This document shows positions 8,701 to 17,835 of a stretch of 64,000 bases of DNA, one piece after another. A program made the position numbers and the translations under genes. Position 1 is the first letter of the stretch, and every line of letters starts with the position of its first letter. This stretch comes from Humibacter sp049446075. GTDB lineage: Bacteria > Actinomycetota > Actinomycetes > Actinomycetales > Microbacteriaceae. The DNA is taken from NCBI RefSeq assembly GCF_049446075.1, contig NZ_JBMSEB010000001.1, positions 2,294,001 to 2,358,000 on the forward strand, in the 5' to 3' direction. The notes beneath the pieces are model-generated. The model had not been told where the DNA came from, ran no database searches, and was given only the letters and a program-made list of their open reading frames with translations.

Positions 8701-8941
8701 AGCTCCTGCCCTGGTTAGCCGAGACCTGGAGCACGAGCCGCGCAGACCTCGCGCGATTGGCCGGCCACCTCTTGAATTCGCCGCCCTGACCTACCCATGG
8801 TCAGCGAGGTTGGCCGGGCCGGCTTCCGGGTGGCACTCTTTGCGAGGTCTCTGCTCCGGTCACAGTCTTGCTGCATGCATGGGGACAGGGCCCAATCGCC
8901 CGCACTCGTCGGTCAGAAGAGTCGGGACGAGTCGGTCGCAA

Positions 8942-8957
8942 TGTTTCACGTGAAACC
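8942..8957. promoter_or_regulatory. parS site 1
   Basis: TGTTTCACGTGAAACC matches the near-universal chromosomal ParB site TGTTTCACGTGAAACA at 15 of 16 positions. It lies in the gene-free stretch between the two minisatellites, about 7 kb from dnaA. Confidence 0.93.
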
Positions 8958-9044
8958 GTTGCGGGCGTGGGCGCTCGTTGGTCGCCCCGGCCTGCACGCC
9001 CGCCTCCATTCTTAGAGCAGAACTGCCGTCGTCGCGGCAAGCGT

Positions 9045-9060
9045 GGTTTCACGTGAAACA
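9045..9060. promoter_or_regulatory. parS site 2
   Basis: GGTTTCACGTGAAACA, 15 of 16 matches to the parS palindrome, 103 bp after site 1. It directly precedes minisatellite B. Confidence 0.93.
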
Positions 9061-9129
9061 TGCGCGGTGCCAATTCAGCCCCTAGTGATCCTGACGGAAC
9101 CAGCCCCTTCGGGAACCAGGCCTTCCAAG

Positions 9130-9430
9130 TCGGAACGTCGGAGCTTGGTGCTAGTGGCTTGGCGTGGGGAGCCCGGTCTTCGGAGCCTGGTGGTCGGGAG
9201 CTTAGCGGCGGGAGCTCGGTCTTCGGAGGCCCGTGTTGCGAGCCCGGTGTTGCGAGCCCGGTGTTGCGAGCCCGGTGTTGCGAGCCCGGTGTTGCGAGCC
9301 CGGTGTTGCGAGCCCGGGGTTCGGAGCCCGTTGTTGGGAACCTGGTGTTCAGAGCCCGGTCATCGGAGCTTCGCGTTCGGAGATCGGGGTTCGAGGTCGG
9401 GGCTCCGAGATCGGTGGTCCTAGATGGGGG
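9130..9430. repeat. minisatellite B: 14-bp GTGTTGCGAGCCCG tandem repeats
   Basis: Six identical 14-bp copies occupy 9233-9316. Both flanks are progressively diverged 14-15-bp units of the form TTCGGAGCCCGGTG, reaching to about 9130 and 9430. The period is not a multiple of three and the units are directly adjacent without spacers. It is therefore neither a coding repeat nor a CRISPR. The remaining part of the stretch, 9431-9598, shows nothing beyond a 12-bp palindrome TGCCAGCTGGCA at 9444. Confidence 0.92.
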
Positions 9431-9598
9431 CTCCGAGATCACGTGCCAGCTGGCAGTTCGGACCTCCAGGTGTCCCAATGGCCTGCGCACGTCGTCTCAT
9501 ACAGAAATGGTCACTCCGATGCGACCACGCAAGGACCAGCGCCACCACGTTCGCTCAGTCGACCCAAGCTCACCGGCGGAATTGACTCAAACCCCCGA

Positions 9599-9614
9599 TG
9601 TTTCACGTGAAACA
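9599..9614. promoter_or_regulatory. parS site 3 (perfect)
   Basis: TGTTTCACGTGAAACA, a perfect 16-bp parS palindrome, 21 bp from the 3' end of the pdxH-like gene. Confidence 0.96.
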
Positions 9615-9635
9615 ACACGGCTCCCGAACTCGCCT

Positions 9636-10292
9636 TTACGGCCAGAGCCGTCTGCGTGTCCAGCGAGTCGCCTCGCGGATGTACTGCAGCCTCAGGTGGT
9701 CGCGACTCGGCGCACCTTGCCAGAACTCGACACGAGTAGGCGTAACCTGCCAGAGGGTCCAGTCCGGTGCGACGACCTCGGGTTCGCGTTCCATCCGGGC
9801 ACGCTGTTCCGCGATCAGTTGTTCGTGGCTCGCCGGGTCTGCCATAGGGGTGCTCTGTTTCTCGAGCAGGGCGACGGCTCGGGCATCAGGGTGCCTGGCG
9901 AGGAAGTCGGTGGCCGCATCGTCTCTCGGCGCACGGGTTGCGACGCCCCGTACGCGCACCGCTCGAGCAACCGCCGGCCAGTAGAAGGTCATCGCGCATC
10001 GCGCATCGTGTGCGAGTTGTGCACTCTTCGCCGACTCGCCACCCGTCGCGATTTCGAGGCGGAAGTCCGCGGTCACGTCCTTCAGCATCAGCACGCGGGC
10101 GTCGGGCGCCCCGGACTCGTCGACAGTCGACAGTGTCGCCGCAAGCGGTTCCGTGACTCGGGCATCCAGCGCGTGCAGCAGCCATTCGACGAAGAGCTCG
10201 CTCGGGTCGTCGGGAGCCGAATCGGGGTCCCATTCCGGAGCAAGGCCGGTAACGGAAGGTGTTGAACGCAGTCGATCGCGGAGGCTCTGCAT
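9636..10292 (-). CDS. pdxH: pyridoxamine 5'-phosphate oxidase family protein (PdxH-like)
   Basis: FMN flavoprotein of 218 aa that would oxidise pyridoxamine/pyridoxine 5'-phosphate to PLP in the cytoplasm. Diagnostic stretches are ATLSTVDESGAPDARVLMLKD (FMN-binding strand region), AMTFYWPAVARAVRVRG, and the C-terminal PdxH dimerisation segment with VEFWQGAPSRDHLRLQY followed by WTRRRLWP. Those C-terminal features separate it from generic PNPOx-fold proteins. ATG 10292 is taken as the start. Upstream lies a 30-bp inverted repeat (10337-10366). PLP enzymes nearby (the 6020 aminotransferase) may benefit, but no operon is formed. Confidence 0.88.
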   Translation of the reverse strand: MQSLRDRLRSTPSVTGLAPEWDPDSAPDDPSELFVEWLLHALDARVTEPLAATLSTVDESGAPDARVLMLKDVTADFRLEIATGGESAKSAQLAHDARCAMTFYWPAVARAVRVRGVATRAPRDDAATDFLARHPDARAVALLEKQSTPMADPASHEQLIAEQRARMEREPEVVAPDWTLWQVTPTRVEFWQGAPSRDHLRLQYIREATRWTRRRLWP

Positions 10293-10336
10293 GGCATCCG
10301 ATCATCGCAGTTGTGCCGCGCAGCCACCAATCAGCG

Positions 10337-10366
10337 ATGTAGTGCGTGGCGAGACGTGCACTACAT
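10337..10366. promoter_or_regulatory. inverted repeat upstream of pdxH
   Basis: The 9-bp arms ATGTAGTGC and GCACTACAT are perfect and separated by 12 bp. The repeat is 44 nt before the pdxH start and 102 nt after the parB stop. It could be an operator for pdxH or a hairpin ending parB transcripts, but no T-run follows, so an operator is more likely. Confidence 0.45.
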
Positions 10367-10468
10367 GGCCACGCAGATCCACATGAACCGGTGTCGAACG
10401 GCGATGCCATCGACCAATCGAGCCTCGCGCCAGCCGACGCGCAAGGCGGCACTGCCTGCTCGGGGCGT

Positions 10469-11425
10469 TCAGCCCGCGTAAGGGGTCTCGCCGATCTCGC
10501 CGAGGATGCGATTGAGGTCTTGTACCGAGGCGAACTCGATGGTGATCTGACCCTTTCGTGCGCCAAGCGCGACCTTGACCCTGGTGTTCAGGCGGTCACC
10601 GAGCCGCTCGGCGATCTCATCGAGGTGCGACTGTCGCTTTCCGGCAGCGGGTCGAGGCTTCACCTGCTTGGGCGTTGCACTGACCAGAGCCTCCGCCGCA
10701 CGCACGGAGAGGTCCTCATTGACGATCTTGTCCGCGACGCGCTGCATGGCGTCGACATCACCCGCGGCGAGGATGGCCCTCGCGTGGCCCGCGCTCAGTA
10801 CGCCCGCGGCAACGCGCTGCTGCACAGGCGCCGGCAGCTTGAGCAGTCGGATCGTGTTGGTGATCTGCGGACGCGATCGCCCAATCCGCGTGGCGAGTTC
10901 GTCCTGCGTGATACCGAAATCGGCCAGAAGCTGCTGGTAGGCGGATGCCTCCTCGAGCGGATTGAGCTGCGATCTGTGCAGATTCTCGAGCAGGGCGTCC
11001 CGGAGCATGTTCTCGTCGGCGGTGTCCTTGACGACGGCCGGGATCCGATCCAGCCCAACGGTCTTCGTCGCGCGCAGCCGGCGCTCGCCCATGATCAACT
11101 CGTATTTGCCGGGCAGAGCCGAAATCGGCCTCACGACAACCGGCTGCAGCACGCCAACCTCGCGGATGCTCGCCACAAGCTCGTCCATCGCCTCTTGGTC
11201 GAACTCCGTGCGGGGCTGCTGGGCGTTAGGGACGATGTCGTCGGGGGAGAGGCTGGCCAGCCGGGCTCCCGGGACAGCGACCAGGCCGTCGTCGGTGACG
11301 GGCCTCCCCTCGGAGGCCCCCCTGTCGTGGAAGAAGACATCCACGGGACGCTTGGCGTCCGAGTCGGTGGTGGTGGGGATCAGCGCGCCGATTCCGCGAC
11401 CCAAACCCGTGCGCTTCGCTGCCAT
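10469..11425 (-). CDS. parB: chromosome-partitioning protein ParB
   Basis: CTPase and parS-binding protein of 318 aa that loads and spreads around the origin and recruits SMC. The N-terminal KRTGLGRGIGALIP is the ParA-contacting motif. The ParB/Srx nuclease-like fold includes the CTP-binding GERRLRA (113-119). ENLHRSQLNPLEEA is followed by the HTH at about 170-190, then a C-terminal dimer domain. Five parS sites flank it. It follows parA with a 64-nt gap, giving the usual parAB operon. Confidence 0.97.
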   Translation of the reverse strand: MAAKRTGLGRGIGALIPTTTDSDAKRPVDVFFHDRGASEGRPVTDDGLVAVPGARLASLSPDDIVPNAQQPRTEFDQEAMDELVASIREVGVLQPVVVRPISALPGKYELIMGERRLRATKTVGLDRIPAVVKDTADENMLRDALLENLHRSQLNPLEEASAYQQLLADFGITQDELATRIGRSRPQITNTIRLLKLPAPVQQRVAAGVLSAGHARAILAAGDVDAMQRVADKIVNEDLSVRAAEALVSATPKQVKPRPAAGKRQSHLDEIAERLGDRLNTRVKVALGARKGQITIEFASVQDLNRILGEIGETPYAG

Positions 11426-11489
11426 CGTGTCTTTCGTTCCCTGTTCTGCCGCGTCGCGGCCTCGGACTGTGCTTGAAGAGAATTCGGAA

Positions 11490-12365
<876 letters not shown>

Positions 12366-12400
12366 CGGCGAACGTACCTTTCGCGTGTTGCTTCTCGGGA

Positions 12401-12416
12401 TGTTTCACGTGAAACG
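12401..12416. promoter_or_regulatory. parS site 4
   Basis: TGTTTCACGTGAAACG, 15 of 16 matches, between the rsmG stop and the parA start. Confidence 0.94.
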
Positions 12417-12474
12417 CGGCCCGTATGGTGCCGTCGAGCATCGCGAATCTGGCGACGACCGACGGGGCTCGGAG

Positions 12475-13107
12475 TTATCTCACTGTAGCCCGGATAACCC
12501 TGGTGACTTCGTCGACGACGCCCGTTCCGAGAATCTCCACGCGCGCATCGCGGATGTGGAAACGTCGCAACTCCTTGCCCGCTGCCGCGATCTCGGCATC
12601 CGCATTCGCGCCCTTCATGAGCACCAGCTCACCGCCGTCCCTGACAAGCGGCGCGGTGATCGGAATCAGCTTTCGGAAGGCACTCACGGCACGAGCCGTC
12701 ACCTGCTCGAGGGGAGCGTCGAGCCGAGCATCCTCGGCCCGCGCCCTCAGCACTTCCACGTTCTCCAGACCGAGCGCTTCGCGTTGCTCCCGCAGCCAGG
12801 CGACGCGGCGTTCCATGGGTTCGATCAGAACGAACCGCACGTCCGGCCGGGCGATCGCCAGCACAAGTCCCGGAAGCCCGGCGCCGCTGCCGACATCGCC
12901 TACGGTTCCCCCGGCAACCAACAGGGGAGCGACGACAGCGCAGTTGAGCACATGCCGCGTCCACAAGCGCGGCGGCTCTAGAGGTCCGATCAGTCCGCGT
13001 TCTTCTCCTTCTCGGGCGAGAGCGGAGCTGAACGCGCGTGCCAGATCGAGCCGCTCGCCGAAGAGAACGGCAGCGGACGCAGGCTCGGCCTCGACGTCAG
13101 TCGTCAT
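12475..13107 (-). CDS. rsmG: 16S rRNA (guanine527-N7)-methyltransferase RsmG (GidB)
   Basis: SAM-dependent methyltransferase of 210 aa acting on the 30S ribosomal subunit; loss gives low-level streptomycin resistance in other bacteria. Motif I is VGDVGSGAGLPGLVLA, followed by VRFVLIEPMERRVAWLRE and VTARAVSAF. It stands in the conserved order khpB-rsmG-parA-parB. A parS palindrome overlaps the ATG at 13107-13105 and occupies the place of a Shine-Dalgarno sequence; none is visible. Confidence 0.95.
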   Translation of the reverse strand: MTTDVEAEPASAAVLFGERLDLARAFSSALAREGEERGLIGPLEPPRLWTRHVLNCAVVAPLLVAGGTVGDVGSGAGLPGLVLAIARPDVRFVLIEPMERRVAWLREQREALGLENVEVLRARAEDARLDAPLEQVTARAVSAFRKLIPITAPLVRDGGELVLMKGANADAEIAAAGKELRRFHIRDARVEILGTGVVDEVTRVIRATVR

Positions 13108-13122
13108 GTTTCACGTGAAACG
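13107..13122. promoter_or_regulatory. parS site 5, overlapping the rsmG start
   Basis: TGTTTCACGTGAAACG, 15 of 16 matches, in the 20-bp gap between khpB and rsmG. Its first base is the first base of the rsmG start codon on the other strand. Confidence 0.94.
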
Positions 13123-13127
13123 GCGCC

Positions 13128-13715
13128 TTAAGCGCGGGTGATCACGGTGTGGCGCTCGGATGCCTCGCCTACTGAATGCGATGAGAACCCGCGCTCAGCG
13201 ACCACATCGTGGATGATCTTGCGCTCATACGACGACATCGGGGGCAACGCTGCCTGCGCAGCACCCTGCTCGATGCGGTCGATCGCCCGGTCGACCAGAA
13301 CCGCGAGCTCCTGCTTACGGGCATCCCGCGATCCGCCGATGTCCAGGATCAGCCGCGAGAACGAGGCCGTCTTCGCCTGCACGGCAAGACGAGCCAGCTC
13401 CTGCAGAGCATTCACCGTCTCAGCGCGGCTCAGCAGACGAAGTGCCTCTGGATCTTCCGCAGTAACAGAGACGTACGGACGCCCGTTCTGCACATCGATG
13501 TCAAGGTCGCCGTCAAGGTCGCAGATGTCGAGCAACGCCTCGATGTAGTCGGCAGCAGCGTCGCCCTGTTCGTCCAGCCCCGCCTCGTCGGGTACCCGAC
13601 CGACACGCTGGACCTCGACCACGTCGCCGTTGGTCTGTGCATCCTCGGACTCACCGGCGCCATCGATCGGCGATCCCTCTGCCCCGTGAACGGCAGTCTC
13701 GTCTGTCATGCTCAC
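13128..13715 (-). CDS. khpB: KhpB/Jag RNA-binding protein (KH-R3H)
   Basis: RNA-binding protein of 195 aa tied to cell elongation and membrane protein biogenesis. An acidic N-terminal stretch is followed by a degenerate KH domain (YIEALLDICDLDGDLDIDV onwards) and a C-terminal R3H domain with the motif MSSYERKIIHDVV. The GTG at 13715 overlaps the yidC TAG by one base (TAGTG), so translation is probably coupled; ATG 13709 is an alternative. The N-terminal Jag_N domain of Firmicutes is absent, as usual in actinobacteria. Confidence 0.93.
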   Translation of the reverse strand: MSMTDETAVHGAEGSPIDGAGESEDAQTNGDVVEVQRVGRVPDEAGLDEQGDAAADYIEALLDICDLDGDLDIDVQNGRPYVSVTAEDPEALRLLSRAETVNALQELARLAVQAKTASFSRLILDIGGSRDARKQELAVLVDRAIDRIEQGAAQAALPPMSSYERKIIHDVVAERGFSSHSVGEASERHTVITRA

Positions 13716-14698
13716 TATTTCTTTCCGCCGGACTTCTTGGCTCGGTTCTTACTGACCGGCTGCTGCCGCTGCGTCGTGACGGGCTTCGCCGGCACTTCGT
13801 CGACGATCAACACCGGGGCACCCTCTGGCGAAATGAGCTTGCCTTTTCGTGCCAGGCGAGCCTCGCGCGCCTTCTCGGCCTCACTGCCGGGTGTCGGCAT
13901 GTTGCGGATGACGAGCCACTGCTGACCCATGGTCCAGAGGTTGGACGTCAGCCAGTAGAACATCACGCCAAGCGGGAACGCCACACCCGAGAAGAGGAAC
14001 ACGAAGGGCAGCAGGTAAAGCAGAATTCGCTGCTGACGGAACTGGGGGCTCGCCTTCGTCTCCGCCGACATGTTCTTGGAGACGATCTGCAACTGCGTCG
14101 TGAACTGCGACGCGGTCATCAGGAGCACCATGATGGCCGCGATCAGCATGACTTCCCAGCTGAACGGCTTGCCTGCGACCATGAGCGACCACTGCGAACC
14201 GAACGAAGCATTCAGCGGGGCGCCAATGAACTTGGCCGTCTGGAACGAGTGCAGAAGGTTTGCACCAGCGAGCAGTCCGACGCTGTCCTTGCCCTGCTGC
14301 GCATCGTTGAGCACGTGGAACAGGCTGAAGAACACCGGCATCTGCAGGAGCAGCGGAAGGCAGGAGCTCAGCGGATTGGTGCCGGTGCGCTTGTAGAGCT
14401 CCATCGTCTCGCGCGACATGGCCTCGCGAGAGAACTGGTCTTTCTTGCCCTTGTACTTGTCCTGGATCTTCTTCAGCTGCGGCGCTACCTCGAGCATCCT
14501 TCGCTGATTCTTGATCTGACGCACGAAGATCGGAATGAGCGCTGCACGGATGACCGCGGTGAGTCCCACAATCGAGAGAACCCAGGTGAGACCGGCGTTC
14601 GGGTCAAGACCGATGGTCGACCAGAGCCAGTGCCAGCCGATCAGCAGCAGCTGTACGAGCCACTCGATCGGCCAGAGAATCGTATAGATGAAGTCCAT
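13715..14698 (-). CDS. yidC: membrane protein insertase YidC
   Basis: Inner-membrane insertase of 327 aa of the Oxa1/YidC type without the large periplasmic domain of Gram-negatives. The N-terminal helix (FIYTILWPIEWLVQ) is followed by GLTAVIRAALIPIFVRQ with the conserved arginine in the groove, a charged coiled cytoplasmic hairpin (QRRMLEVAPQLKKIQDKYKG), TGTNPLSSCLPLLLQMPVFF, and a WLTSNLWTMGQQW final helix. A basic tail ends KKSGGKK. It acts with YidD upstream and with Sec. Confidence 0.95.
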   Translation of the reverse strand: MDFIYTILWPIEWLVQLLLIGWHWLWSTIGLDPNAGLTWVLSIVGLTAVIRAALIPIFVRQIKNQRRMLEVAPQLKKIQDKYKGKKDQFSREAMSRETMELYKRTGTNPLSSCLPLLLQMPVFFSLFHVLNDAQQGKDSVGLLAGANLLHSFQTAKFIGAPLNASFGSQWSLMVAGKPFSWEVMLIAAIMVLLMTASQFTTQLQIVSKNMSAETKASPQFRQQRILLYLLPFVFLFSGVAFPLGVMFYWLTSNLWTMGQQWLVIRNMPTPGSEAEKAREARLARKGKLISPEGAPVLIVDEVPAKPVTTQRQQPVSKNRAKKSGGKK

Positions 14699-14709
14699 CT
14701 CTTAGTCGG

Positions 14710-15021
14710 TCATCCTTTTGCGTGGCCGCGTGCCACCACGAACCCGAACGGCGTGACGGAATAGCGGGGGGTCTTCTTGCGGGGAACATCATCGACTCCG
14801 CCTGCGGCCCACGGGTGGCAACGGGCGATGCGGGCGATGCCGAGAGCAGTGCCGACGAGAACGCCGTGCTCCTGGATCGCGCCGAGTGCGTAGGCAGAGC
14901 ACGAAGGGTAGTAGCGGCAGACATCGCCGTAGAGCGGTGAGATCACCGCCCGATAGGCGCGCAGAAGCAGCACAGCGACGTTTCTCGGAAAGAGGAGGAC
15001 GGTCGTCATCACGGCATGCAT
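14710..15021 (-). CDS. yidD: membrane protein insertion efficiency factor YidD
   Basis: Small (up to 103 aa) amphipathic protein that helps YidC-dependent insertion. The family signature RAYRAVISPLYGDVCRYYPSCSAYALGAIQEHG is present with its conserved cysteines, then RIARCHPW. The start is uncertain: ATG 15021, GTG 15012 and ATG 15009 all lie in frame around the rnpA stop, and the GTGATG overlap suggests coupling to rnpA. The end is 11 nt before the yidC start. Confidence 0.92.
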   Translation of the reverse strand: MHAVMTTVLLFPRNVAVLLLRAYRAVISPLYGDVCRYYPSCSAYALGAIQEHGVLVGTALGIARIARCHPWAAGGVDDVPRKKTPRYSVTPFGFVVARGHAKG

Positions 15022-15356
15022 CGGGCGCCTACTTTGTCGACGGCTCGGCGGATCTCACCTTGCAGAGTAGTCCACGACGCCTGCACGGACCCTGGCAGCG
15101 CTCGCACGACGATGTCGTAGCCGGGCGCGAGCTCCGGAAGCTCGTCGCGGCATACCGCCTTGAGGCGACGTCGGACCGTGTTGCGCGCGACAGCACCGCC
15201 GACCGCCTTGCTCACAATGAAGCCGAAGCGCGCGGGCATCCCGTCGGATGCCTTCCGCACGTAGGTGATCGTGTTCGGTGCGTGCACCCGCGCTCCCTTG
15301 CGAACGGTCAGACGGTAGTCGGCTCCGCTCCGGATCCGGTTCGCCTTGGCGAGCAC
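15009..15356 (-). CDS. rnpA: ribonuclease P protein component
   Basis: Basic protein of 115 aa that binds RNase P RNA for 5' maturation of tRNAs. It carries ARFGFIVSKAVGGAVARNTVRRRLK, containing the RNR-type motif (here ARNTVRRRLK). It starts MLAKANRIRSGADYR, typical for the family. It follows rpmH by 14 nt and overlaps yidD. Confidence 0.95.
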   Translation of the reverse strand: MLAKANRIRSGADYRLTVRKGARVHAPNTITYVRKASDGMPARFGFIVSKAVGGAVARNTVRRRLKAVCRDELPELAPGYDIVVRALPGSVQASWTTLQGEIRRAVDKVGARCMP

Positions 15357-15370
15357 CGCACTCTACGGAA

Positions 15371-15508
15371 CTACGCGGAGAGCTCGGTGCGACCCTTACG
15401 GCGACGGTTGGCGAGGATCGCACGACCGGCGCGGGTGCGCATGCGCAGGCGGAAGCCGTGAACCTTGGCGCGACGACGGTTGTTCGGCTGGAACGTTCTC
15501 TTGCTCAT
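15371..15508 (-). CDS. rpmH: 50S ribosomal protein L34
   Basis: A 45-aa ribosomal protein with the hallmark MSKRTFQPNNRRRAKVHGF and a very basic body ending TELSA. ATG 15508 gives the exact family length; the frame extends 15 codons further upstream without similarity. It is the first gene of the leftward rpmH-rnpA-yidD-yidC-khpB-rsmG run beside the origin. Confidence 0.98.
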   Translation of the reverse strand: MSKRTFQPNNRRRAKVHGFRLRMRTRAGRAILANRRRKGRTELSA

Positions 15509-15981
15509 CAGACAGGTCTCTCGATCGATGTTTCGGTTCTCTTCGTGAGGCATGCCTCATGGGACACATTTCGCCCAAGGCGCCCGGAGAAGGAAGATAT
15601 GCCGCTCGCATGACGTGCGGTCAACCCATTAACGGTAGATGGTGGCACCCGGCAGGTCAAACCGGCCGGAGAACAAACGTTGATTATCCCCAGCGACAGG
15701 ACTATGCCTGGAGAGGCACGCCGACGGAGTGACGATCTGGCTCGCACGATGATTTGAGCGTGCGGGCCCGATTCGTTAGCGTGACATGCAAAGTTATCCC
15801 CAGGTTGTGAACCGACCTGTGTCGAACCCGCGGCTGGACACGCAGAATGCCCTTACGGCTCTGGGGATAACGGTGTGGATAACGATGTGGCCGGGCCTGC
15901 TGCTTCGGCTGAACTGGTCCACAACGGGGTGGATCGGACTCGCCGGTGCCGGTGGTCCGTGGGATTTGATCTAGGGGAACT
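15509..15981. other. rpmH-dnaA intergenic region with DnaA-box cluster (oriC left part)
   Basis: 473 bp without a gene. Four DnaA-box-like sites are visible: TTATCCCCA at 15684 and 15794 (plus strand), its reverse complement at 15862, and the perfect box TTATCCACA as TGTGGATAA at 15874-15882. A weaker TGGTCCACA is at 15915. The divergent rpmH and dnaA promoters must also lie here. The cluster could regulate dnaA as well as contribute to origin function. Confidence 0.7.
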
Positions 15982-17406
15982 ATGGCTGACGGCGATCCGT
16001 CATTGACGAACACATGGCGATCGGTGTTGTCGACGCTGGAGGCCGATGAGCGCGTCACGCCGCAGCTTTACGGGTTCCTCAGCCTCGTAGAGCCGAAGGG
16101 CATCATGGCGGGAACCTTCTATCTGGAGGTACCCAACGAGTTCACCCGCGGCATGATCGAGCAGCGCTGCAGGGTTCCGCTCCTCAATTCCATCGGCCGA
16201 CTCGACCAGTCCCTCGCCGTTTCGAACTTCGCCATCGTGGTGAACCCCGACATCACCCACGACTCGCCCCAGTTGGAGCCCGAGCGCATGGAGTCGAGCT
16301 ACATCGACACGCCGACCACGGTGAGCCAGCCGACGGCGCCGGTGACCGAGATCAGCGCCGCACCGCGCAGTCCTGACTCTCGACTCAACCCGAAGTACAG
16401 CTTCGACAACTTCGTCATCGGACAGTCCAACCGATTCGCCCACGCGGCGGCGGTGGCCGTGGCCGAGGCACCTGCCAAGGCGTACAACCCCCTCTTCATC
16501 TACGGCGACTCCGGTCTGGGCAAGACCCACCTGCTCCACGCCATCGGCCACTACGCGATGAGTCTGTATCCGGGCATCCGGGTGCGTTACGTGAGCTCCG
16601 AGGAATTCACAAACGACTTCATCAACTCGATCGCCAATAACAGGGGCTCGTCGTTCCAGGCGAGATACCGCAACATCGACATCCTGCTGATCGACGACAT
16701 CCAGTTCCTGCAGCGGGCGGTGGAGACGCAGGAGGCGTTCTTCCACACCTTCAACACGCTGCACGACCACAACAAGCAGGTCGTGATCACGAGCGACCTG
16801 CCGCCCAAGCACCTCACCGGTTTCGAGGATCGGATGCTCACCCGCTTCGAGTGGGGCCTGATCACCGATGTGCAGGCACCAGACCTCGAGACGCGCATCG
16901 CGATCCTGCGTAAGAAGGCGCAGAGTGAACGCATCCTCGTGCCCGACGACATCCTCGAGTTCATGGCGACCAAGGTGTCGAGCAACATTCGCGAGCTCGA
17001 GGGCACACTCATCCGCGTCACGGCGTTCGCAAGCCTGAACAAGACCCCGGTCGACATGACACTCGTGCAGACCGTGCTGAAAGACCTCATCACCCTCGAC
17101 GACGACAACGTCGTTGCGCCGGCCGACATCATCACGGCGACGGCGGACTACTTCAAGCTCAGCGTCGACGACCTCTACGGGTCGTCGCGTTCGCAGGCCA
17201 TCGCCACGGCGCGGCAGATCGCGATGTACCTCTGCCGCGAGCTGACCAACCTCTCGCTACCCAAGATCGGGCAATTGTTCGGTAACCGCGACCACACGAC
17301 AGTGATGTACGCGAACAAGAAGATCAGCGAGCTCATGAAGGAACGGCGCTCGATCTACAACCAGGTGACCGAGCTGACCGCAAGGATCAAGCAGACCCAT
17401 CGCTGA
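15982..17406 (+). CDS. dnaA: chromosomal replication initiator DnaA
   Basis: AAA+ initiator of 474 aa that binds DnaA boxes and opens oriC. Domain I is short (residues 1-90), followed by a flexible Pro/Thr/Ser linker. Domain III has Walker A GDSGLGKT at 175-182 and Walker B ILLIDDIQF at about 234-242. Domain IV carries the box-reading signature GNRDHTTVMYANKKI at about 434-448. ATG 15982 has an AGGGGAAC ribosome site. DnaA boxes on both sides suggest autoregulation. Confidence 0.98.
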   Translation: MADGDPSLTNTWRSVLSTLEADERVTPQLYGFLSLVEPKGIMAGTFYLEVPNEFTRGMIEQRCRVPLLNSIGRLDQSLAVSNFAIVVNPDITHDSPQLEPERMESSYIDTPTTVSQPTAPVTEISAAPRSPDSRLNPKYSFDNFVIGQSNRFAHAAAVAVAEAPAKAYNPLFIYGDSGLGKTHLLHAIGHYAMSLYPGIRVRYVSSEEFTNDFINSIANNRGSSFQARYRNIDILLIDDIQFLQRAVETQEAFFHTFNTLHDHNKQVVITSDLPPKHLTGFEDRMLTRFEWGLITDVQAPDLETRIAILRKKAQSERILVPDDILEFMATKVSSNIRELEGTLIRVTAFASLNKTPVDMTLVQTVLKDLITLDDDNVVAPADIITATADYFKLSVDDLYGSSRSQAIATARQIAMYLCRELTNLSLPKIGQLFGNRDHTTVMYANKKISELMKERRSIYNQVTELTARIKQTHR

Positions 17407-17835
17407 GCGCCCCTCCGACGGGGGACGACTGCCCCAGTGTGACAACATCGCGAACGCTGACGAGTGCTCATCCGCGCATATTCACACTGTGGATAACCCT
17501 GGGGATAGTTAACGAATAACAGCCCGGCGGATGTGAGCGACGAGCGCCCGGCTGTGAAATCGTGTCATTCGCCGCGGTTCCCGTACGCATCGTCCCGGCC
17601 CGCCATCAACATCGGCTCGACAACTCACACGGCTGTAGTTCCCGCTTCCTGACTGCGATCCACCGAGTTATCCACAGTTTCCACAACGGTTAAGCCGATT
17701 AAGAGAACAAGATCTGTTAAGCGGGTCGATCGACAACTTCAAGCCGACAGCCTCGGGAAACACCGGCGGAGATCACCGACCAGGTGCGCAGTAGCATGGA
17801 GCGGGCACCCGCATCCAATGACAGGGGAGAACTTC
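17407..17835. other. replication origin oriC (dnaA-dnaN intergenic)
   Basis: 429 bp without a gene. DnaA boxes are TGTGGATAA at 17488 (perfect, minus), TGGGGATAG at 17500, TTATCCACA at 17668-17676 (perfect, plus) and TTTCCACA at 17678. An AT-richer patch with GTTAAG/GATTAAG repeats (about 17687-17725) follows the 17668 boxes and is a candidate unwinding element. The dnaA-dnaN gap is the usual actinobacterial origin. The dnaN promoter is probably downstream of 17730. Confidence 0.8.

Noticed and set aside
9233..9316. CRISPR array
   Set aside because: The 14-bp units are directly adjacent with no spacers and no cas genes are present.
9060..10265. Open frame of about 400 codons on the plus strand across minisatellite B and antisense to pdxH
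   Set aside because: It exists because the 14-bp repeat lacks stops and because of antisense GC-rich codons; composition is repetitive, there is no start signal, and pdxH on the other strand is clearly the gene.
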